Below are positions 6,600 to 12,315 of a stretch of DNA of 12,315 nt, piece by piece. The position numbers were made by a program, and so were the translations under genes. The number at the start of each line of letters is the position of its first letter. Position 1 is the first letter of the stretch. Origin of the DNA: an uncultured Clostridia bacterium (lineage in GTDB: Bacteria > Bacillota > Clostridia > Christensenellales > UBA1242); contig CAMOCH010000021.1 in NCBI GenBank assembly GCA_946610655.1, positions 1-12,315 on the forward strand, given 5' to 3'. The notes below the pieces were generated by a model that saw only the letters and a list, made by a program, of their open reading frames with translations, was not told where the DNA came from and did not search any database.

Positions 6600-9500
6600 A
6601 CTTCAATTTTATTACAATCAAAAAAGTGGAAAGAAAATTAGTGTAAACGATCGTGGCAAGTTTATTGGCTTTTTGGACGTTAAAAACAAAAATTTGAAGA
6701 AAGTAAAAGCCCCAATGCACACACTTATGGACAAAAATAATTTTGTTCATCTTCATTTGCACACAGAATATAGTTTGCTTGATGGTTGTGCAAGAATTGA
6801 AAAAGTTGTTAAGGTTGCAAAACAAATGGGTATGCCTGCAATTGCAATTACTGACCATGGAAACATGTATGGTGCAATCACATTTTTTGATGCGTGCAGA
6901 AAAGTTGGAATTCGTCCAATTATTGGTTGCGAAATGTATGTTGCAAGTGATTTATGGCAAAAAAATGGCAAACAAAAACTAGAGCATTTGATTTTGCTTG
7001 CAAAAAATGAAGAAGGCTATTTAAATCTTTCAAAACTTAATTCTATTTCCTTTCGTGATGGGTTTTATTATAAGCCAAGAATAGACTATAAAACATTAAA
7101 AGAACATAGCAAAGGTCTTATTTGCACATCTGCGTGTCTTGCAGGAACAGTGCCAAGACTTATTCTTCAAAATCAATTTGAAGAAGCAGAAAAACAAGTT
7201 TTATGGTTTAAAGAAGTATTCGGTGAAGATTTTTATTTGGAACTCCAAATGCACCGTCCAGATGACCCATCAGAACTTGATGAAGAATATAGAGCTTTTA
7301 TTGATGATCAAACAAAAGTTAATAAATACTTAAGAGAATTTTCTAAAAAATATAACATTAAAACTGTTGCAACAAACGATGTGCATTATATTTATAAAGA
7401 AGATGCAGAATTGCAAGATCTTATGGTGTGTATATCCCTTCAAACAACTGTTGATGAAACAGACAGATTTAAAATGACAGGCAAGGATTATTATTTTAAA
7501 TCTCGTGAAGAAATGATAAAATCTCTTCCTGATGATATTGATGCCATTGATAACACAATTGAAATTGCGTGCAAATGTAATTTTGACTTTACCATGGCAC
7601 CGAGCCAAAACATGGATAAAAATATTTATCACTTTCCAAACTATCAACCACCAAATGGAATGAGTTGTAAAGATTATCTTGACTATTTGGTTGCAGAAGG
7701 TATCAAAAAGAGATATGGAAAAGAAACTCCAGAAATTAGAGCAAGAGCAGATAGTGAACTTGCGATAATTCATAAACTTGGTTATGCACAGTATTTCTTA
7801 GTTGTGCGTGATTACATTATGGCTGCGCATGAAATGGGTGTTCCTGTTGGACAAGGTCGTGGATCTGGTGCCGGAAGTATTGTTGCATACACTGTTAACA
7901 TAACTGATATTGACCCACTTAAATATGATTTGCTTTTTGAAAGATTTTTGCACTTGGAACGTGTGTCTGCACCAGATTTTGATATTGACTTTTCTGATGA
8001 TGGAAGAGATAAAGTTATTGACTATGTTAAAAAGAAATATGGAGAAGACAAAGTTGTAAACATATTGACATTTGGAACAATGGCTGCAAAAATGGCAATC
8101 AAAGACGTTGGTCGTGTTTTGCGTGTGCCATATTCTGAAACAGACAAAGTTACAAAACTTATTCCTATGATGGATGCAAAACATCACGATGTTTTGAAAA
8201 AATGTTTTGGAAAATATCATAACCCAGATGACCCAACCGATTATTCTGTTCCAGAACTTGTGGAGATATATCAAAATAATGAAACTCTTAGAAGAGTTAT
8301 CGACTTTGCTATGCGTCTTGAAGGCATGCCAAGAAACTGTGGTACTCACGCATGTGGAATACTTATTGGTTTTGATACTCTTGAAAACTATATTCCTCTT
8401 GGCCGAAATGGTGATAACTTAACAACTCAATACTCAATGATTGATATCGAGCGTTTAGGACACTTAAAAATGGACTTTTTGGGACTTAGAAACCTTAATG
8501 ATATTAAAACTTGTCAGGAACTTGTTTTTGAGAACTATGGCAAAGATAGAGTTATTGACTTTGATGTTTTAGGATATGAAGACCCAAAAGTTTATGAACT
8601 TATTTCTTCAGGAAATACAGCTGCAATCTTCCAGCTTGAAAGTGGTGGATTCCAAAAATTTTTAAAAGAGCTTAAACCAACCAGTCTTGAAGATATTATT
8701 GCGGCAGTTTCATTGTATCGTCCAGGACCTATGGATAGTATTCCAAGATATGTTCACAACAAACATAACCCAGAAGATGTAACATATGCTCACCCAGTAT
8801 TAAAAGATATTTTGGACGTTACATATGGTTGTATTGTTTATCAAGAGCAAGTGCAACGTATTGTTCAAAAAATGGCTGGATATTCTCTTGGACAAGCCGA
8901 CATGGTTCGTCGTATGATGGGTAAGAAAAAAGTTGACGCCATGAAAGCAGAAAAGAAATGTTTCTTATATGGAAAACCTGCTGAAAATGGAAATCCAGCA
9001 ATTCCTGGTGCCATTGCAAAAGGAGTTCCAAAAGAAGTTGCTGAGCAAGTTTGGGGAGAAATGGAAAACTTTGCAAAATATGCATTTAACAAATCTCACT
9101 CAGCATGTTATGCAGCACTTGCATATAAAACTGCATACTTAAAAACTTATTATGAACCAGAGTTTTTAACAGCTGTTATCAATAACAGAATTACAAATGC
9201 ACCAGAAGTTTCACACTATGTTAGCTATTCAAGGTCTGAAGGAATTGATATTTTGCCACCAGATGTAAACCTTAGCAAAACAAGATTTACGGTTAAGGGT
9301 AGAGCAATGAGATTTGGACTTTGTGCAATCAAAGGTCTTGGTGAAGGTGTTTGTGATGGAATTGTTGCTGAAAGAGAAAAAAATGGACTTTATAAAAGTC
9401 TAGAAAATTTCCTTCTAAGAACTGTTGAACTTAATATTAACAAGCGTGTTATTGAAGGTATGATTTATAGTGGAGCATTTGATTGCTTTGGTAAAAAACG

Positions 9501-10389
9501 CAGTCAACTTATTAATGTTTATGAAACAGCAATGGCATGTGCAGCAAAAGAAAAACAAAGCAAACTTGCAGGACAATTCAGTTTGTTTAGTGATGTTTTG
9601 AGTGAAGAAGAATCAATAAAAATTGATTATCCAAACATTGAAGAATATGACCTTAAAACAAAACTTAAATATGAAAAAGATGCACTTGGAATTTATATTT
9701 CTGGACACCCAATGCAAGATTATATGGGGTTGGTTAAAACATTTAACTTCAATAGTAGCATGATTGAGGAAGGTCCATCTGATGTTGATATGATTGAAAA
9801 TGCAGAAGACCCAGAAAATGCAGTTAATTCGTTTGCTCAGTATGGACTTCAAGACGGAAGTTTTGTTACTTGTGGTGGTGTTATTAATAAGATTAACAGA
9901 AAAATCTCAAAATCTGGCAAAACCTTGGTAATCTTAGATTTGGAAGATTTATATGGAATGTTCTCTTGCATGGTGTTTGCAAAAGAATATGAAAAAATAA
10001 GATATAACCTTGCTGAAAACAAAATTGTTTCAATTAAAGGAAGACTTAGCATAAGAGAAGGCATGAGCCCAATTGTTGTTGCAACAGAAGTTGTTTTTGT
10101 TGATGATGAAAAAAACAATTCAAATGATGATGTTGTTGAGTCTAAAAAGTTAATTATTGGCGAAGAAAAACAAAAATCTACAAAAACACTATATTTGCAG
10201 TATGATATTAATAACACAAGAATAAAAAGTGTGGTTGATGATATTTTGGAAAGCTATCCAGGAAACACTTCTGTTAAAGTTCAATGGAATAAACAGTTAT
10301 ACGCAATTCAAAGCAAAGTTGATATTAATGAAGCACTTATTAGCGAACTTAATGTTATGATAGGTGAAAATAATATAAAAGTAATATAA
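6592..10389 (+). CDS. dnaE: DNA polymerase III alpha subunit (DnaE) with N-terminal extension
   Basis: C-family replicative DNA polymerase, 1265 residues against the usual 1100-1180. Residues 1-49 are a lysine-rich extension (11 K/R against 2 D/E in residues 1-46) before the normal FVHLHLHTEYSLLDG start at 51. The PHP domain (51-270) keeps nine candidate metal ligands: H55, H57, D64, H89, E114, H132, C182, D263 and H265. The polymerase core shows GRGSGAGS (422-429), PDFDIDF (461-467) with catalytic D462 and D464, KMDFLGL (626-632) with D628, TYGCIVYQEQV (744-754), RRMMGKKK (773-780) and FNKSHSACYAALAY (832-845). A clamp-binding QFSLF (995-999) is followed by an acidic linker (1059-1078), an OB fold (about 1090-1170) and a C-terminal domain ending at 1265. 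No 3'-5' exonuclease domain of the PolC type is inserted. Translation starts within the whiA end (8-base overlap). A separate PolC elsewhere in the genome is expected but not visible. Confidence 0.97.
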   Translation: MTKLQFYYNQKSGKKISVNDRGKFIGFLDVKNKNLKKVKAPMHTLMDKNNFVHLHLHTEYSLLDGCARIEKVVKVAKQMGMPAIAITDHGNMYGAITFFDACRKVGIRPIIGCEMYVASDLWQKNGKQKLEHLILLAKNEEGYLNLSKLNSISFRDGFYYKPRIDYKTLKEHSKGLICTSACLAGTVPRLILQNQFEEAEKQVLWFKEVFGEDFYLELQMHRPDDPSELDEEYRAFIDDQTKVNKYLREFSKKYNIKTVATNDVHYIYKEDAELQDLMVCISLQTTVDETDRFKMTGKDYYFKSREEMIKSLPDDIDAIDNTIEIACKCNFDFTMAPSQNMDKNIYHFPNYQPPNGMSCKDYLDYLVAEGIKKRYGKETPEIRARADSELAIIHKLGYAQYFLVVRDYIMAAHEMGVPVGQGRGSGAGSIVAYTVNITDIDPLKYDLLFERFLHLERVSAPDFDIDFSDDGRDKVIDYVKKKYGEDKVVNILTFGTMAAKMAIKDVGRVLRVPYSETDKVTKLIPMMDAKHHDVLKKCFGKYHNPDDPTDYSVPELVEIYQNNETLRRVIDFAMRLEGMPRNCGTHACGILIGFDTLENYIPLGRNGDNLTTQYSMIDIERLGHLKMDFLGLRNLNDIKTCQELVFENYGKDRVIDFDVLGYEDPKVYELISSGNTAAIFQLESGGFQKFLKELKPTSLEDIIAAVSLYRPGPMDSIPRYVHNKHNPEDVTYAHPVLKDILDVTYGCIVYQEQVQRIVQKMAGYSLGQADMVRRMMGKKKVDAMKAEKKCFLYGKPAENGNPAIPGAIAKGVPKEVAEQVWGEMENFAKYAFNKSHSACYAALAYKTAYLKTYYEPEFLTAVINNRITNAPEVSHYVSYSRSEGIDILPPDVNLSKTRFTVKGRAMRFGLCAIKGLGEGVCDGIVAEREKNGLYKSLENFLLRTVELNINKRVIEGMIYSGAFDCFGKKRSQLINVYETAMACAAKEKQSKLAGQFSLFSDVLSEEESIKIDYPNIEEYDLKTKLKYEKDALGIYISGHPMQDYMGLVKTFNFNSSMIEEGPSDVDMIENAEDPENAVNSFAQYGLQDGSFVTCGGVINKINRKISKSGKTLVILDLEDLYGMFSCMVFAKEYEKIRYNLAENKIVSIKGRLSIREGMSPIVVATEVVFVDDEKNNSNDDVVESKKLIIGEEKQKSTKTLYLQYDINNTRIKSVVDDILESYPGNTSVKVQWNKQLYAIQSKVDINEALISELNVMIGENNIKVI

Positions 10390-10455
10390 TTTGCAGTTAA
10401 TTTGAGCATCTAATATAAAAATTAATACAAATTATATTAAAAATTGCAAAAAAAT

Positions 10456-10486
10456 AAAAAATCCACTCAATTTTGAGTGGATTTTT
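10456..10486. terminator. Bidirectional Rho-independent terminator between convergent genes
   Basis: ATCCACTCAA (10461-10470) pairs perfectly with TTGAGTGGAT (10473-10482), with a TT loop, or four more unpaired loop bases if the AT pairs nearest the loop open. A T tract (10482-10486) follows on the plus strand. The A tract at 10456-10461 gives a matching T tract on the minus strand. It lies 66 bases after the dnaE stop and 2 bases beyond the end of the minus-strand permease gene, so it can end both transcripts. The rest of the 99-base gap (10390-10488) is AT-rich, with no other feature. Confidence 0.88.
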
Positions 10487-10488
10487 GC

Positions 10489-11286
10489 TTATTTTCTCTT
10501 TCTGTTTATCAATATTTCGATAATAGAAATTAAAAAATACATGATACCTGCAAGAATGCATAAAATTATTATAGTTGTCATAACAAGGTCTAGTTGAAAG
10601 ACTTGTCCACCATACACAAGCAAATATCCAAGGCCGGCACTGCTAGATAAGTATTCACCCATAATAACACCAACCCATGCCATTCCAACATTAATTTTTA
10701 AAACAGATATAAAATTTGGAAGAGTTGCAGGAATGATAAGTTTAGTGAGTATCTGCAATTTGTTTGCACCCATGCTTTTTAAAACCATAATTTTTTCTTC
10801 TTCAACAGCGATAAATCCGTTGAGCATGCTTATGATTGTTATAATTACGCAAATTAGCACACCCATGGTAACGATTGCTTTGGTGCCAATGCCCATCCAA
10901 ATGATGATAAGTGGACCAAGAGCAATTTTGGGAAGACTATTGAGTATTACTAAGTATGGTTCCAAGATTTTTTTGAGTGGTAAACATAAATATAAAATAA
11001 TTGCAATTATGCTTCCAATAATTGTGCTAAACAAAAATGCTAATATGGTTTCTTCAAGGGTTATAAAAATATGGTTCCAAATTGTGCCAGATGCAAACAT
11101 TTCTGAAAGTTTATTTATTATTCTTGAAGGACTACTTGTAATAAATGGGTCAACAATTCCAGAATTTGCAACGGATTCCCATAATCCTATAATAAGTGCC
11201 AAAAGAAGAATTCTGCAAACATGTATAAAAATGTCTTGCATGCATAGTTTTCTTAAATATTTTTTGTGATCAAGAGAGTATTTCAT
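10489..11286 (-). CDS. ABC transporter permease, SsuC/TauC/ThiX-like
   Basis: Integral membrane subunit of a nitrate/sulfonate/taurine-type ABC importer. From the ATG at 11284-11286 it has 265 residues, normal for this family. Hydrophobic segments lie at about 20-40, 75-100, 120-135, 138-158, 196-216 and 236-260, consistent with six helices. The cytoplasmic coupling loop (about 160-192) contains SMGANKLQIL and IIPATLP, the EAA-type G.........LP motif that docks on the ATPase. LNSLPKIALGPLIIIWMGIGTK is split over 115-136, a region typical of the family. The start overlaps the ATPase stop as ATGA, with GGAGG at 8-base spacing; an upstream in-frame TTG at 11301 falls on that ribosome binding site and is unlikely. 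Substrate specificity is not readable from the permease. Confidence 0.94.
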   Translation of the reverse strand: MKYSLDHKKYLRKLCMQDIFIHVCRILLLALIIGLWESVANSGIVDPFITSSPSRIINKLSEMFASGTIWNHIFITLEETILAFLFSTIIGSIIAIILYLCLPLKKILEPYLVILNSLPKIALGPLIIIWMGIGTKAIVTMGVLICVIITIISMLNGFIAVEEEKIMVLKSMGANKLQILTKLIIPATLPNFISVLKINVGMAWVGVIMGEYLSSSAGLGYLLVYGGQVFQLDLVMTTIIILCILAGIMYFLISIIEILINRKRK

Positions 11287-12038
11287 AATAGTTCCCTCCA
11301 AATCATGTCAAAATATTTTGAAAATTGTGGTTCGCTTCGTCTTTCAAAAGGAGTAAGTTTTTTATCAAAATCAAGCTCGACAATTTTTTTTACTGTTCCT
11401 GGACGATGCGAAAGTATTATAATTTTGTCACTCATCGAAATTGCTTCGCTGATGTCATGAGTAACAAGTATTGCAGTTTTTTGTTCTTCGTTTATGATAG
11501 ACTTAATATCATCTTGAACTAGCAGTCTTGTTTGGTAGTCAAGAGCACTACAAGGTTCATCAAGCAGAAGAATTTCTGGCTTGGTTGCAAGCGTTCTGAT
11601 AAGTGCTGTGCGTTGTCGCATTCCTCCAGAAAGTTCACTCGGAAAACTATGACTAAATTCTTCAAGTCCGTATTTTTTTATCAGCGCTTTTGCATATTCT
11701 TTTGTTTCTTTATTTTTCTTATGCATTATTTCAAGACCAAGTAATACATTCTTTTCTATGGTAAGCCATTCAAACAGATTATCACGTTGAAACATATAAC
11801 CAACTTTGCTGCTTGGCTTTGTCACTTGTTCTTCTTCAATAGTTACATTTCCTTTTGATGGCTTAATAAGACCACTGATTATGGATAGTATTGTGGTTTT
11901 TCCACAACCGCTAGGGCCAACAATTGAAATAAACTGGTTTTTTTGAACATCTATGGACAAATTGTCTAGAGCAAGGGTTTCACCTTTTTTTGTGTGATAT
12001 GTTAAGCTGATTGAATCTAGGCATAAAAGTTTATCCAT
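11283..12038 (-). CDS. ABC transporter ATP-binding protein, SsuB/TauB-like
   Basis: Cytoplasmic ATPase driving the importer, 251 residues, the usual length. Walker A is GPSGCGKTT (41-49), the Q-loop is Q84 in YMFQRDNLFEW, the ABC signature is LSGGMRQR (136-143), Walker B is ILLLDEP (156-162) with catalytic E161, the D-loop is SALD (164-167) and the switch histidine is H194 in VTHD. The NLFEW segment after the Q-loop and the HRPG (211-214) near the end are typical of the nitrate/sulfonate/taurine subfamily. It starts 14 bases after the solute-binding protein stop without an obvious Shine-Dalgarno and ends in a 4-base ATGA overlap with the permease gene, so both are in one operon and probably translationally coupled. 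Confidence 0.97.
   Translation of the reverse strand: MDKLLCLDSISLTYHTKKGETLALDNLSIDVQKNQFISIVGPSGCGKTTILSIISGLIKPSKGNVTIEEEQVTKPSSKVGYMFQRDNLFEWLTIEKNVLLGLEIMHKKNKETKEYAKALIKKYGLEEFSHSFPSELSGGMRQRTALIRTLATKPEILLLDEPCSALDYQTRLLVQDDIKSIINEEQKTAILVTHDISEAISMSDKIIILSHRPGTVKKIVELDFDKKLTPFERRSEPQFSKYFDMIWRELL
11294..11299 (-). promoter_or_regulatory. Ribosome binding site of the permease gene
   Basis: On the minus strand GGAGGG ends 7-8 bases before the ATG at 11286, inside the last codons of the ATPase gene. It decides between the ATG at 11286 and an in-frame TTG at 11301 in favour of the ATG. Confidence 0.8.
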
Positions 12039-12052
12039 ATTGTTTTTAGCTT

Positions 12053-12315
12053 TTAGATTTTGTTTGCAATTGTATTATCAACAACACTAGAAAAGGCTAC
12101 GTTTTTTGTAAGTTCGCCACTGTTACCCATAACTTGAAGCAAACGAATATAACTGTCTTCAGTCATGGCAGGGTTGTCCATCCATGCATCGATTGATTTA
12201 TAGCTGTTAACTGCAGCAGCCAAGCTTTGCAAACTTGTTGTTTCAAAAGAAGCTTGCAAACTTTGTGCAACAACATCACCAGTGTTATTCATAATAAATT
12301 TGTATGCTTTGTTTA
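12053..12315 (-). CDS. ABC transporter solute-binding protein, SsuA/THI5-like, C-terminal fragment
   Basis: The frame is open through the window end, so the gene begins outside. About 86 C-terminal residues of a protein usually about 320-340 long are visible. The order SFETTSLQSLAAAVNSYKSI, then DAWMDNPAMTEDSYIRLLQVM, then GNSGELTKNVAFSSVVDNT (three consecutive blocks) matches the C-terminal lobe of the NMT1/THI5-SsuA family, where an I..W..NP.M....F..L..VM..AG pattern precedes a final V.Y..LVDN. It is followed directly by an ATPase and a permease of the matching class, so it is the first visible gene of that importer operon. The ligand-binding N-terminal lobe is not in the window, so a sulfonate, nitrate or pyrimidine ligand cannot be told apart. 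Promoter and signal peptide lie outside. Confidence 0.85.
   Translation of the reverse strand, partial: NKAYKFIMNNTGDVVAQSLQASFETTSLQSLAAAVNSYKSIDAWMDNPAMTEDSYIRLLQVMGNSGELTKNVAFSSVVDNTIANKI

Noticed and set aside
8819..9092. Antisense open frames within dnaE
   Set aside because: They lie fully inside conserved polymerase motifs and have low-complexity translations; they are shadows of dnaE.
10411..10439. TAATATAA / TTATATTA inverted repeat after dnaE
   Set aside because: The stem is all A-T with a 13-base loop in very AT-rich DNA; the GC-containing hairpin at 10456-10486 explains termination better.
10733..11269. A 178-codon plus-strand open frame opposite the permease gene
   Set aside because: It is the complement of a hydrophobic membrane protein, which commonly leaves open antisense frames; no start signal or homology was seen.

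Overview
The window is AT-rich, densely packed bacterial DNA. It looks like a low-GC Gram-positive (Bacillota, Clostridia-like), probably a gut-type uncultured lineage. The reasons are the WhiA regulator, the order uvrC ... murB - PHP phosphoesterase - whiA - dnaE (a recognisable Clostridia-type neighbourhood), AGGAG-type ribosome binding sites, and a sugar-ABC-type solute-binding protein of a kind common in that group. The assignment to a group is inference; no rRNA or other taxonomic marker is present.

Layout, plus strand, bases 1-10389. The C-terminal part of murC (peptidoglycan precursor ligase) is cut by the window start. A 41-base gap carries a good extended -10 promoter, placed so that uvrC (nucleotide excision repair nuclease) may be read from a leaderless mRNA. 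After uvrC comes a 184-base AT-rich gap with a Rho-independent terminator, then a membrane-anchored orphan solute-binding-like protein with no transporter genes beside it. Next is a compact block, murB - PHP-domain hydrolase - whiA - dnaE, joined by overlaps (murB/PHP 32 bases, whiA/dnaE 8 bases) or a 13-base gap. It is almost certainly one transcription unit coupling cell-wall precursor synthesis, a division/chromosome regulator and a replicative DNA polymerase. The rapZ and yvcK genes that normally sit between murB and whiA in related genomes are absent here.

A bidirectional terminator (10456-10486) separates dnaE from a convergent minus-strand ABC importer operon. In transcription order this holds a solute-binding protein (C-terminal end only, cut by the window edge), an ATPase and a permease, of the nitrate/sulfonate/taurine/thiamine-precursor class. 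The ATPase and permease overlap by ATGA. The transported substrate cannot be read from the sequence.

No RNA genes, CRISPR, insertion sequences, phage genes or recognisable defence genes were seen, and there is no gene-free stretch over 300 bases. I did not find a clearly new biological system. The points most worth checking are the basic N-terminal extension on DnaE with its own strong ribosome binding site, the complete set of PHP metal ligands in that DnaE, the altered FAD-loop motif in MurB, the leaderless-looking uvrC promoter, and the condensed murB-whiA-dnaE operon.
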